A stretch of 40,311 nucleotides of DNA, from contig NZ_GL877879.1 in assembly GCF_000194155.1 (NCBI RefSeq), positions 33,881 through 74,191 on the forward strand, given 5' to 3'. This stretch comes from Saccharopolyspora spinosa NRRL 18395 (GTDB lineage: Bacteria; Actinomycetota; Actinomycetes; Mycobacteriales; Pseudonocardiaceae). Below are positions 15,475 to 26,100 of the stretch, one piece after another (within the stretch, counting starts at the first letter, position 1; each line of letters opens with the position of its first letter). Position numbers and translations under genes: made by a program. Under the pieces are notes generated by a model. It made no database searches and was not told where the DNA came from. It saw only the letters and a program-made list of their open reading frames with translations.

Positions 15475-16749
15475 ATGAACGAGCTCGCGGAGCGGGCACG
15501 CTCCTGGTTGCAGGACACTTATGGTCCGCGTGTGGTGTTGAGGGGTGAGGAGGCGATCCTCTCGACGGAGCGGGCCGCGTTCTTCGGTTGCGGCTACGTG
15601 GAATCCGACGAGCCGATGTTGGCGGCGACGATCTGCGTGCCTCGGGACGGGGCGGAGCCGTTTCCCGCGTCCAATGCCGGTCCGCTGGATGAGTCGATCA
15701 ATGTGTCGGGGTCTGCGCCGGGGTCGTGGCGTTGGCGGGTCAACGCGGGTAACTGTGTGGTCGCCACGGATGCGGCGGTGAGTGGCTGGCCTGCGTCGGC
15801 GTTGCCGTGGGATCCGGCTGGTGAGGTGCCGGGTTGGTGGGATCGGATGCTGGCGTCGTATTTCCCGGATGCGGAGGTGGTGACCTGCGCGACGTGGGAG
15901 GAGGCGGCGGGGGCCATTGTGGACGGGGGTGTGGGGACCCGGGCCGTGGTGTGGTTGCGTCGTCAGCTCGGCGGGCGTGAACTGGCCGGTCACCTGTTGT
16001 ATGCGGACTACGCGGATGGCGCTGTGGTCTTTCTCGACGGTCTACGGGGGACTGTCGCGGAGCAGAACGATACCGAGGTGGCTGAGCTTGTGGTGGCGCG
16101 TTTCCACCGCAGGCAGGGTGATTCGGTCGGTGGGCTGCTGCCGTGGGAGGTCGCGGCGGAGGAATACTCCGCGGCTGTGGAGAAGGCGGAGGCGTGGCTG
16201 GCGTACCGCTATGACGGTGAGGTGGGGCTTGTCTCTCCTGATCCGGCCGATGAGACCGAGCGTGGCTGGTTGTTCGCGTGTACTACCCGGAGTTTCCAGG
16301 ACAGTGGTGACTGGCGTGACCAGATGCTGGATGCGGCCCTGGTGGTCCCGAAAGCGCCTGGTGAGCAGCCGTTCGGTTTGCCCAACCGTGATCCGTGGAC
16401 GTGGCTGGATGACTGGAATGCCGGGAAGCCGGGGTTGATGCCGCCGCCGGAACCCGCACAGGCTGCGTGGTTCGGTCCGATGGTGGCCGAGCTGGGGCCT
16501 GTGGTCGGGGTGGGTGTTCATGAGCATTGGTTCGGGGTGTTGGAGGAGATCGCTTCTTTTCCGGTGCAGACCCAGGTGTTGGTGTGGTTGCGTAGGAGGG
16601 ATGTCCGGGGTCGGGAGAGTGTCGGGCATTTGTTGGTGGCTGTGAACGATGCGGATGGTGTCCGGCTTTTTGACCCGATGGACGGGCGTGCGCAGCCGCT
16701 TATCGAGACCGCACCGTTCGAACTCCGCGTCATGCGCTTTGGCTCGTGA
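15475..16749 (+). CDS. YrhB/Imm35-type immunity-like protein with duplicated papain-fold-like modules
   Basis: A 424-aa protein; GGAG lies four bases before the ATG. It looks like an internal duplication. Residues ~1-75 (LAERARSWLQDTYG) and ~233-300 (AVEKAEAWLAYRYDGEVGLV) resemble YrhB/Imm35 domains, which act as immunity proteins in polymorphic-toxin systems. Each is followed by a Tox-PL-like papain fold. The first keeps a possible triad: Cys94 (GNCVVATDAAVSGWPAS), His173 (GHLLYADYADG) and Asp188 (FLDGLRG). The second has lost the Cys and reads WTWLDDWNAGKPGLMPPPEP but keeps GHLLVAVNDADG. No signal peptide is seen, so it probably acts in the cytosol, most likely neutralising a Tox-PL toxin such as those at 640-905 and 3383-3757. 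A self-contained toxin-antitoxin fusion is the alternative. Confidence 0.65.
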   Translation: MNELAERARSWLQDTYGPRVVLRGEEAILSTERAAFFGCGYVESDEPMLAATICVPRDGAEPFPASNAGPLDESINVSGSAPGSWRWRVNAGNCVVATDAAVSGWPASALPWDPAGEVPGWWDRMLASYFPDAEVVTCATWEEAAGAIVDGGVGTRAVVWLRRQLGGRELAGHLLYADYADGAVVFLDGLRGTVAEQNDTEVAELVVARFHRRQGDSVGGLLPWEVAAEEYSAAVEKAEAWLAYRYDGEVGLVSPDPADETERGWLFACTTRSFQDSGDWRDQMLDAALVVPKAPGEQPFGLPNRDPWTWLDDWNAGKPGLMPPPEPAQAAWFGPMVAELGPVVGVGVHEHWFGVLEEIASFPVQTQVLVWLRRRDVRGRESVGHLLVAVNDADGVRLFDPMDGRAQPLIETAPFELRVMRFGS

Positions 16750-17306
16750 GTATGAATACGTGCTGTAGTTCCCCATTCACTCGCGAGCATATCCGTCGAA
16801 AGCGACGCCTTCGTGAATTCGAGTGGCGTGGTGAACTTTGCTGTTTGAAGGAGCCGTGCTTTTGTTGTGAGAGGTGTGACTTGGGTTCGGTGCCGGGCGG
16901 CTGAGGCCGCCCGGGCGGGCGAGGCTGGAGGATCTGGAGGCTCAGAAGGCAGAGTTGGAGAAGTCGCAGGAGCGGGCGTGGGATCACGTTCGGCAGGCGA
17001 AATTGGAGGAGCTGTCGGGGCGTATCGCGACGGTGCAGGCGGAGGTGGACACGCTTGCGAACCGCGAGGCGGCGTTGCCGAACTGGGATGAGCGGTACGA
17101 GCGGGCCAAGGCGCAGTTGGATGAGTGGGCCGGGATTGCGGGTCGTGATCCGTGGACGTGGCTGGATGACTGGAATGCCGGGAAGCCGGGGTTGATGCCG
17201 CCGCCGGAACCCGCACAGGCTGCGTGGTTCGGTCCGATGGTGGCCGAGCTGGGGCCTGTGGTCGGGGTGGGTGTTCATGAGCATTGGTTCGGGGTGTTGG
17301 AGGAGA
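16387..17306 (+). repeat. 163-bp exact duplication (16387-16549 and 17144-17306)
   Basis: The segment encoding DPWTWLDDWNAGKPG through HEHWFGVLEE of the immunity-like gene recurs without change 757 bp downstream inside the chimeric repeat ORF. Identity starts at CGTGATCCG and ends at GGAGGAGA on both sides. Confidence 0.9.
16750..16882. other. Spacer after the immunity-like gene
   Basis: No gene is seen. Bases 16893-16914 just beyond form a strong hairpin, CCGGGCGGC-TGAG-GCCGCCCGG, that could terminate the immunity-like gene's transcript although it lies inside the next open frame. Confidence 0.4.
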
Positions 17307-17632
17307 GCGGTAAGGAGGGTGCCGACGGCAGCGTGCCGGGCGGGAAGCCGACTCGTGATGTCCCGGTCGTGCCAGGTTCCGGGCAGGACCGGCAGGGCAC
17401 ACCCGTGCCGGCACATCCCGATGGCGTAGTGGGCTTCGAGCAAGACAGGCAGGGCACCCCGCCGCCGGTGTATTCCCATGGGGTAGTGGGTTCGGGGCAG
17501 GATCGGCCGGGCGCGCCGCTGCCGGCACATTCCGATGGGGTAGTGGGTTCCGGGCAGGACCGGCAGGATCCGCCGCCGCCGGACAGAGGTGTCGGAGCAG
17601 TTCCGCGTTGTGCTGGCGCAGTGGTTGGGTGA
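16883..17632 (+). pseudogene. Chimeric repeat-module ORF carrying an immunity-gene segment
   Basis: The frame is open from 16880 with no ATG/GTG start; the first usable codon is TTG 16955. It reads a coiled coil (RLEDLEAQKAELEKSQ), then the module start NWDERYERAKAQLDEWAGIA. It then jumps into the 163-bp immunity-gene copy, followed by 19-aa Pro/Gly repeats. It goes out of frame at about 17588, where the next fragment's MSEQFRVVLAQWLGEHPGDW begins. The result is a patchwork made by recombination. Expression is doubtful. Confidence 0.55.
17375..17581 (+). repeat. 57-bp tandem repeat, 3.6 copies
   Basis: Units start at 17375, 17432, 17489 and 17546 (last one partial) and encode GSGQDRQGTPxPAHxDGVV (19 aa). 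Divergence between units is moderate, and the frame is kept. Confidence 0.85.
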
Positions 17633-19574
17633 GCACCCGGGTGACTGGCGCGGTGCTCAGACGATGCGTGCGGAACTGGCCGGTTACCTGGCCGGTGACC
17701 TTGGTGACCTTGGCGTCGAAGTGAGTGGTTTGCCTCGCTACGCGTTCGAGAATGTGAGAGCGGAAGAGGCTCGTTGGCAGGAGGGTGGTGCTGGGAATCG
17801 GGCGGCTGTTGCTGCCCCGATGGTGCGTGGGGGTGTTGTTGATTCAGCGCTGAGCGTTATTTCTAAGTTTGGGTCGGTAAAGGACGATGCTGCTGTCGAC
17901 CGGTTGCTGCGGAACGAGGCACTTGAGGACACGCTTCGCAGTGATTACACCTCCACCGCCTTGGGAGCGCGGTTCAATAGAGCTAAGAATTGGGGTGCCA
18001 AAGTTCTTGGTGATGTCAAGAAGCAGCTGAGCTCCGATCTGCAAGTTTCGGTGGGGTCGCTGCGGCAGATTTTGGCGGAGGCGGAGTCCGACACTGACCA
18101 GCGGAACGAATATGAAGCCAAGATCGCGAAGTGGTTGGATCTAAAAGGGGTGCATGTCAGAACAATCCGTCGTCGGGTAGCGGAAGTAGAGGAAGCTGCC
18201 GCTGCTCTCCGGGGATTGCCGGAGCAGAGCCGGAAAGGCCCGGCACTGTTGGTCTGGGATGAGCGGTACGAGCGGGCCGAGGCGCAGCTGCATGAGTGGG
18301 CCGGGATTGCGGGTCGTGGTGCTGTGGACCGGTTGTTGGCTGATGCGGACGGGATTTTGGGGCCGCTGGCGGTGTCGGAGCAGTTCCGGAATGTGCTGGC
18401 GCACTGGTTGGGTGAGCATCCGGGTGACTGGCGCGGTGCTCAGGCGGTGCGGGGGGAACTGGCCAATTACCTGGCCGGTGACCCTGCAATCGGCGTGGCG
18501 GTGAGTGGTTTGCCGCCCGGCGCATTCGAGGCGGTGAAAGCGGAAGAGACGCGTTGGCAAGCAGACCGTGCTGGCGACCAGGCGGAGGCTGCTGCCCCGA
18601 TGGTGCGCCGCGTCGATGATGACCCAGGGCTGCGCGTTATTTCTGAGGTCAGTTCGGTAAAGCGGACGTTCGCGGATGCCGGTATGGCGTTGCGGCAGTT
18701 GGCCGGCGAACAAGGTCAAGATGTCGTGGACGGTTTGTACGCCGCCGCGGACGAGGTCTTGGGGGCTCTCAAGGAGTCGCAGCCCTTCCGGGATGTGATG
18801 GCACACGAGTTGATGACGAACCCGCCGAACCCGCAGGGTGATCAGCAGTCGCGGGAGTTGCGGTCGAAACTGGTCCGTTACCTGACTGGTGACCTGAGTG
18901 GCGGTGCGGACCCGACTACTACCGACAACTTGCTTTCCGCCACGGTGACCTCGATCCCTGGAAACAAGTACTCTGAAGGACAGCAGATGCTAGGGCGGCG
19001 CGTGGCCGTTGCCCTGGCGCTTAGTGGTTTGCCGGACGAGGCTGCTGTCGACCGGCTGCTACGGAACGCGGCGCATGAGGACGCGCTTCGCGAGGATTAC
19101 GTCGCCGCCGCTTTGGGGGCTCGGTTTAACAGATCTAAGGCTTGGGCTAACAAAGTTGTTGCTGAGGTCAGGGACCAGCTGATCTCCGATTTGGAAGCTG
19201 CGGTGGGGTCGCTGCGGCAGATTTTGGCGGAGGCGGAGTCCGACACTGACCAGCGGAACGAATATGAAGCCAAGATCGAGAAGTGGTTGCGTATTCATTC
19301 GGCTACGCGTGTCAAAGAGATCCGCAGCCGGGCGGCGGAAGCTGTCGCTGCTGTTCGGGAGGTGCGGGAGTGGCGCCGAAATAACGCGATACAGGAATTG
19401 TGGGAGATTTTCGACGCAGCAGACGGCGGGTTAGCGCAGTTGAAAGCTCTGCACGGTCGAGATCATGTGGGCCGTGCGTTCGCTTACGTAGACCTGCACT
19501 TCGGGGGAATGCAGGATGATCAATCGCGGTGCAGGATGATCAATCGCGGAAGGCGGTCGCGCATCGGCTGCTGA
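17589..19574 (+). pseudogene. Giant repeat-protein segment 1 (about 1.6 modules), frame broken by a 20-bp duplication
   Basis: 661 codons in one frame. It begins inside a module (SEQFRVVLAQWLGEHPGDW), skips by deletion from ISKFGSVK to DDAAVDRLL, and then at 18256 starts one nearly full module. That module runs WDERYERAEAQLHEWAGIAG; LGEHPGDWRGAQAVRGEL; DVVDGLYAAADEVLG; FRDVMAHELMTNP; LVRYLTGDLSGGADP; ALGARFNRSK; SLRQILAEAESDTDQRNEYE; LHGRDHVGRAFAYVDLHFGG. It is mostly predicted helix, hydrophilic, with no Cys until the aberrant end and no membrane segment. The frame is lost at 19530 by the tandem duplication; the last 15 codons are out-of-frame noise. Function unknown; a structural or delivery part of a polymorphic-toxin-like giant is inferred. 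Confidence 0.6.
19510..19549 (+). repeat. 20-bp tandem duplication causing a frameshift
   Basis: The unit TGCAGGATGATCAATCGCGG occurs twice in a row (19510-19529 and 19530-19549) but once at the homologous places near 24919 and 27506. It shifts the frame by +2. Confidence 0.95.
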
Positions 19575-21007
19575 CGAATGGCGGTCAGATATGGAATCGG
19601 CTGCCGTTCCTGGAGCGACTGCATCATCTGAAGGTCGCGGCATCGGCCGTGATTGCGGGCGCGGGGCCGGAGCCGGGCAGGGACTTGCTGTCGGAGTCCA
19701 CTGAGGATGTATCGAGTGATGCGGAGACCGACGACACCGAGAGCGTCTCCGACGAGGCGGAACGGGCAGAGTTGCTGGAGCGGCTTGATCGCTTGAGGGG
19801 AGACGCGGAGCCGTCGGAGTCGCACCGCTCCAGTGGATTGCGGGAGTTTGGTGGTCGGAGTGCGCGGTCCGATGAGGAGTTCTTGGCTGGCGACTCGGAG
19901 TCGTCGGTGGCGGATGTGCGTGGGGAGATCGATCGGGCGAGGGAGGGGGGCTGGTCTGGTGATGACGAGTTGGCGGCGCGGCGGATTGTGCAGGGCACGC
20001 ATGACGTCCGGCGGTTGGCTCGTGGGGATGCTGCCGTGTCGCTGGAGGATGTGGTGACGCTGGTCGCGGCCAAGCACCACGAACTCGGCAATGATCACCA
20101 GGACCAGGCTGTGGAGTTCTCCCAGTTGCTGGCGGAAAATCTGGGTACGCAGGGCACTGGGCCGACCATCCGGGCCGGAGCTGGACCGGCGGATCGGGTG
20201 CCGGGGTTGGAGGCGTTGCAGGGGCGGGAGCGGGAGGCGCTGCAGCAGGATAAAGGGAAGGCGCAGGCGGAGTTGGACACGATTGTGGCGGACGAGAAGG
20301 TCAGGAAGGCAAAGCAAGCGGCGAATTTCAGAGAGTGGTCGGCCCGTAAGAAGAGGAATCGGGAGGCGCGGGTTACGCAGGCGAATGCGTTGCTGGAGGA
20401 GGCCGAGGCTGGCCAGGCTTCGTTGGAGGCGTTGCCGGGGTTTGCGGAGGTTATGGCGGCGGAGGGGGCATTGCCGGGGTTTGATGCGGCTTTGCGGGAA
20501 GAGTGGGAGGCGCTGCAGCGGGATAAAGGGAAGGCGCAGGCGGAGTTGGACACGATTGTGGCGGACGATAAGCGGAGGCGCGGCCGGGACGCCGTACGCT
20601 CGCGTGAGTCTTACTGGAGGAAGAAGGCGCGGGCTGCGGAGCCATCTGATGGGGGAGTGTCTTCGTCTGCTAGTGGGTCTCCTACCGTGAGCTTGCCAGG
20701 GGCTGTGCGGGCTGAGGTTGTTAAGCCGGCTGAGGTTGTTGAGTTGGCGGGGTTGGTTGGGCGTGTTGCCAGCGGATTTCCGTCCGGATGTGCGTGCTCA
20801 GGTCGCAGCTGTGAGGAATGCGGTGCAGCAGGAAGGCTGGACCCCAAAGGAGCTGCAACGGATCGGGGCGAAGCTGGATGCGGTGCGGACGGCGGTCGAG
20901 GAGCATTTGCGGAATATTCAGTCGCCAGAGGATATTCCGGCGGGGATCATGATGTCGTCCGATTTGGACGAAGATGTTCGTGTTGTGGCGCGTGGTTTGC
21001 CGGTTGA
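19529..21007 (+). pseudogene. Giant repeat-protein segment 2, frame +2
   Basis: It continues segment 1 (QDDQSRKAVAHRLLTNGGQ, LERLHHLKVAASAVIAGAGP) into a Ser/Asp/Glu-rich stretch and the RGEIDRAREGGWSGDDEL module. A Lys/Glu/Arg-rich coiled coil with basic patches (RKKRNREARVTQANALLEE) follows. At 20760-20765 a 20-bp deletion, relative to the intact copies at 28640, 30384 and 30675, breaks the ELAGLVGR domain. The codons after that, to 21007, are noise. No other stop occurs in more than 400 codons, so the damage is recent, an assembly fault, or tolerated. Confidence 0.55.
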
Positions 21008-22193
21008 GGATGGCCGGTTGGCGGTAGTGGTCAAGGGTGATGGACGCGGTGGAGTGCTTATCGGCGGCAAGAGTGCGGATGCCTCGCAGTTGGCTAGTTT
21101 AATTCGAGGGAGAGTGCGCGGGAATAGGTCGATCCGGCTGTATGATGCCCAGGGGGCCTCGGAAGGGTTCGCGCAGGCCCTGGATAGGGCGTTGGGCGTC
21201 GAGGTGATCTGGGCACCCGGCAATGTGTTCGGTCCGGAGGCCAATGGTTGGTACTTGGATGATCTCCTCATGATGCGTCCGGAATTCAACGTCACCTGGA
21301 ATACGACTCGGAGGGACGATTCGCCACCAGGACAGTCCCCCTCTGACGGTCCCTTGCCGCCGGCTGCGTCGGAGCCTCGTGACAGTGGGATGTCTGAACA
21401 GGTGTTGGGTTCGGGCGTAGCGGAGATTCCAGCGGGGATTATGATGTCGCCGTCCGATATGGACGAGGACCTCCGTGCTGCAGCGCGTCATTTGCCGGTT
21501 GAGGATGGCCGGTTGGCGGTGGTGGTGAAAGGTGATGGGCGCGGTGGAATTCTTATCGGCGGCGAGAGTGCGAATGCCTCGCAGCTGGCTATCTTGATTC
21601 GGCGGAGCGTGTACGGGCAGCGGTCGATCCGGTTGTATGCCTGTGGGGTCTCGGAGGAGTTCGCGCAGGCGCTGGATGAGGCGTCGGGTGTTGAGGTGAT
21701 CTGGACGCGGGGCATTGTGTGGTTCGGTCCGGAGACCAATGGGTTTGCCTCCACGGTTTCCGGCTGGTATTTGGATGAGCTCTTCATGTTGCGTCCTGAC
21801 TTTTCGCAGGGTGCCTGGGAGACGACCCGGAGTGGTGAGTGGCCGCGAGGCCAGAGTCCTTCTGATGTTTCTTTGCCGTCGGGCTTGCCTGGGCTGAGTC
21901 CTCACTGGGTGCATCATCTGAAGCTCGCGGCACCGGAGGATCAGGCAGCGGGGCGCTCAGGGGAGTCTTCTGCGGCAGCCGAGCTGAGTGAGTTGATCGG
22001 TAACGCGAACGCTGGGCTGGACAGTATGCGCGAGCAGGGGCTGCCAGTCGACCAATTGATGGTTGAAGTGCAGTCGAGCATGGGAGCTCTTGGAGGCCAT
22101 GAGGGTCTGCGGAATGTGATGGCGCACCACATTCTGAGTCATCCGGGGGATGGCGAGGGCACCGTGGAGTTGAATCGAAAACTACGTGAGTAA
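20718..22193 (+). pseudogene. Giant repeat-protein segment 3 with two lonely-Cys-like domains
   Basis: The frame returns to that of segment 1. Meaningful sequence starts at about 20765 (LPADFRPDVRAQVA). Two related domains follow at about 20940-21330 and 21430-21900: PVEDGRLAVVVKGDGRGG, then RSIRLY, then FAQALD and WYLDE. They resemble the repeated single-Cys domain of giant actinobacterial proteins that databases call lonely Cys (recalled, not searched). The second copy keeps RLYACGVSEEF; the first has RLYDAQGASEGF and has lost its Cys. At 21911 it switches by microhomology into HHLKLAAPEDQAAGRSGESS, part of a different module, and the frame ends at the junction near 22191. Confidence 0.55.
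21911..22191 (+). repeat. 281-bp block identical to 25010-25290, copy 1
   Basis: The two copies read the same at every base I compared, 3099 bp apart. In this copy the left flank is a lonely-Cys domain; in the other it is the end of a repeat module, so the block has moved or been converted. Confidence 0.9.
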
Positions 22194-23155
22194 GTGGCGG
22201 TGCGGACCCGACTACTGCCGACAACTTGCTTTCCGCCACGGCGACTCCGATCTCTGGAGACAAGAAGTCTGAAGGACAGCAGATGCTAGTGCGGCGCGTG
22301 GCCGTTGCCCTGGCGCTTAGTGGTTTGCCGGACGATGCTGCTGTCGAACGGGTGCTGCGAATCGAGGCGCATGAGGAGGCGCTTCGCGGGAGTTACAACG
22401 CCGTCGCTTTGGGGGCTCGGTTCAACAGATCTAAGAATTGGGCTAACAAAGTTGTTGTTGAGGTCAAGGGCCAGCTGATCTCCGATTTGGAAGCTGCGGT
22501 GGGGTCGCTGCGGCAGATTTTGGCGGAGGCGGAGTCCGACACTGACCAGCGGAACGAATATGAAGCCAAGATCAGAAACTGGTTGAATATTCATTCGCAG
22601 ACGAAGCTCAAAGAGATCCGCAGCCGGGCAGAGCAAGCTGTCGCTGCTGTCCAGAGATTGCGGGAGCAGCGCCGAAATAACGCGATACAGGAATTGCGGG
22701 AGATTTTCGAGGCAGCAGACGGCGGGTTAGAGCGGCTGAAAGTTCTGCACGGTCGAGATCATGTGGTGGTCCGCGAGTTCAATCTGCGCTTCGGTGGAGT
22801 GCAGGATGATCAAATGCGGGATGCGGTCGCGCATCGGCTGCTGACGAATGGCGGTCAGATATGGGATGCGCAGGCGTTCCTGGAGCGGCTGCATCAGCTG
22901 AAGGTCGCGGCATCGGCCGTGATTGCGGGCGCGGGGCCGGAGCCAGGTAGGGAGTTGCTGTCGGAGTCCGCTGAGAATGTGTCGGGTGATGCGGAGATCG
23001 ACGACGCCGAGAGCGTCTTCGACGAGGCGGAACGGGCAGAGTTGCTGCAGCGGCTTTATCGTGATGGCACACGAGTTGATGACGAGCCCGCCGAAACTGC
23101 GGGATCAGCAGGTGCAGGAGTTGCGGGGGAAACTGGTCCGTTACCTGGCTGGTGA
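22194..23155 (+). pseudogene. Giant repeat-protein segment 4, frame +2
   Basis: After the junction near 22191 the sequence enters the middle of a module (GGADPTTADNLLSATAT-like) and runs to LLTNGGQIWDAQAFLERLHQ and an acidic stretch ending ERAELLQRL. The annotated-length ORF starts at ATG 22226, but no ribosome-binding site is seen. At about 23058 it switches to VMAHELM of yet another module, in the other frame. The remaining codons to 23155 are out-of-frame noise. Confidence 0.55.
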
Positions 23156-26100
23156 CCTGAGTGGCGGTGCGGACTCGAGTTCCGCTGACAACTTGCTTTC
23201 TGCCACGGTGACCGCGGTCCCTGGAATAGACGCGGTCGCGTCTAGAGGGAGGCAGAGCTATCACCGGCGCGTGGCGATTGGCAAGGCGCTTAGTGGTTTG
23301 CGGGACGATGCTGCTGTCGAACGGTTGCTGCGAGACGAGGCACGTGCGGAGGGGCTCCTTGGGCGTTACGACACCAGGCTCGATTTGGAAGTTCGGTTCA
23401 ATAGGGGGAAGACATGGGCCGCCCCAATTATTGGTGAGGTCAGGAGGAAGCTGACATCCGATTTGGAAGCTTCGGTGAATTCTCTGCGGCAGATTTTGGC
23501 GGAGGCGGAGACAACCACTGGCCTGCGGATCGAATATGAAGCCAAGATCGCGATGTGGTTGCCTATTAATCAGCATACGGGGGTCAACGAGATCCACCGC
23601 CGGGCAGGGGAAGCTGCCGCCGCTGTTCCGGTGTTGCGGGAGCAGCGCCAACTACATAATTTGACGGCTGTGCGGGACTGGGATAAGCGGTACAAGCTGG
23701 CCGAGGCGCAGTTGGATGAGTGGGCCGGGATTGCGGGTCGTGAGGTTGTGGCCGGCTTGTTGGCTGATGCGGACGGGGTTTTGGGGCCGCTGAAGGTGTC
23801 GCGGCGGTTCCGGGTTGTGCTGGCGCAGTGGTTGGGTGAGCATCCGGGTGACTGGCGCGGTGCCCAGGCGGTGCGGGGGGAACTGGCCGGTTACCTGGCG
23901 GGTGACCCTGTCATTGGCCTGGCGGTGAGTGGTTTGACTCGCGACGTGTTCGAGGCGGTGAGAGCGGAAGAGCAGCGTTGGCAGGGGGGTGGTGCTGGGA
24001 ATCAGGCGGACGCTGGGGCCATTGCTGTCTCGATGGTGCGCGGGCTCGATGATGATCCAGCGCTGCGCGTTATTTCTGAGGTTAGTTCAGTAAGGCGGAC
24101 GTTCGCGGATGCCGGTAGGGCGTTGCGGCAGTTGGCCGACCAGCAAGGTCAAGGTGTCGTGGACGGTTTGTACGCTGCCGCGGACGAGGTCTTGGGGTCT
24201 CTTAAGGAGTCACGGCCGTTCCGGGATGTGATGGCACACGAGTTGCTGACGAACCCGCGGGATGATCAGCAGGTGCAGGACTTGCGGTGGAAACTGGTCC
24301 GTTACCTGTCTGGTGACCTGGGTGGCGGTGCGGACTTGAGTGCCGAGGACTTGCTTTCCGCCACAGTGGCCCCGGGGCTTGGACGCAGTCTATCTGACGC
24401 AATGCAGGTGTATCGGCGGCGCGTGGCGGTTGGCAAGGCGCTTAGTGGTTTGCCGGACGATGCTGCTGTCAAACGGGTGCTGCGAAACGAGGCATTAGAA
24501 GACGCGCTTCACAGGGATTACACCACCGCCGATTTGGGAAATCGGTTCAACAGGTCTGAGGATTGGGGCCGCAAAGTTTTTGATGATCTCAAGCCGCAGC
24601 TGATCGCCGATTTGCAAGCTGCGGTGGGGTCCCTGCGGCAGATTTTGGCGGAGGCGGCGACAGACCCTGAACTGCGGAAAGAATATGAAGACAAGATCGC
24701 GAAGTGGTCGGATCTAAAAGGGGTTCGTGTCAACACGATCCGCACCCGAGCAAAGCAAGCTGTCGCTGCTGTTGGGTGGCTGCGTCGAACTAACGCGACT
24801 TGGGAATTGCGGGAGATTTTCACGGCAGCAGACGACGGGTTAGCGCAGTTGGAAGCTCTGCACGGTCGAGATCATGTGGGCCGTGCGTTCGCTTACGTAG
24901 ACCTGCACTTCGGGGGAATGCAGGATGATCAATCGCGGAAGGCGGTCGCGCATCGGCTGCTGACGAATGGTGGTCAGATAGCGGATGCGCAGGCGTTCCT
25001 GCAGCGACTGCATCATCTGAAGCTCGCGGCACCGGAGGATCAGGCAGCGGGGCGCTCAGGGGAGTCTTCTGCGGCAGCCGAGCTGAGTGAGTTGATCGGT
25101 AACGCGAACGCTGGGCTGGACAGTATGCGCGAGCAGGGGCTGCCAGTCGACCAATTGATGGTTGAAGTGCAGTCGAGCATGGGAGCTCTTGGAGGCCATG
25201 AGGGTCTGCGGAATGTGATGGCGCACCACATTCTGAGTCATCCGGGGGATGGCGAGGGCACCGTGGAGTTGAATCGAAAACTACGTGAGTTGGCGGTGCG
25301 GGACTGGGATGAGCGGTACGAGCGGGCCCAGGCGCAGTTGGATGAGTGGGACCGGATTGCGGGTGGTGGTGCGGTGGCCCGGTTGTTGGCTGATGCGGAC
25401 GGGATTTTGGGGCCGCTGAAGGTGTCGGAGCGGTTCCGGGTTGTGTTGGCGCAGTGGTTGGGTGAGCATCCGGGTGACTGGCGTGGTGATAAGCGGTACG
25501 AGCGGGCCGAGGCGCAGTTGGATGAGTGGGCCGGGATTGCGGGTCGTGGTGCTGTGGACCGGTTGTTGGCTGATGCGGACGGGATTTTGGGGCCGCTGGC
25601 GGTGTCCGGGCGGTTCCGGGTTGTGTTGGCGCAGTGGTTGGGTGAGCATCCGGGTGACTGGCGTGGTGCTCAGGCGGTGCGGGGGGAACTGGCCGGTTAC
25701 CTGGCCGGTGACCCTGATTTCGGCGTGGCGGTGAGTGGTTTGCCGCCCGGCGCATTCGAGGAGGCGAGAGCGGAAGAGACGCGTAGGCAGGCGGATCATG
25801 GTGGGAATCAGGCGGAGGTTGTGGCCCCGATGGTGCGCGGGGTCGATGATGATCCAGCGCTGCGCGTTATTTCTGAGGTTGTTTCGGTAAGGCGGACGTT
25901 CGCGGATGCCGGTAGGGCGTTGCGGCAGTTGGCCGACCAGCAAGGTCAAGGTGTCGTGGACGGTTTGTACGCTGCCGCGGACGAGGTCTTGGGGTCTCTC
26001 AAAGAGTCGCAGCCGTTCCGGGATGTGATGGCACACGAGTTGATGACGAACCCGCGGGATGCCCAGCAGGTGCAGGACTTGCGGTCGAAACTGGTCCGTT

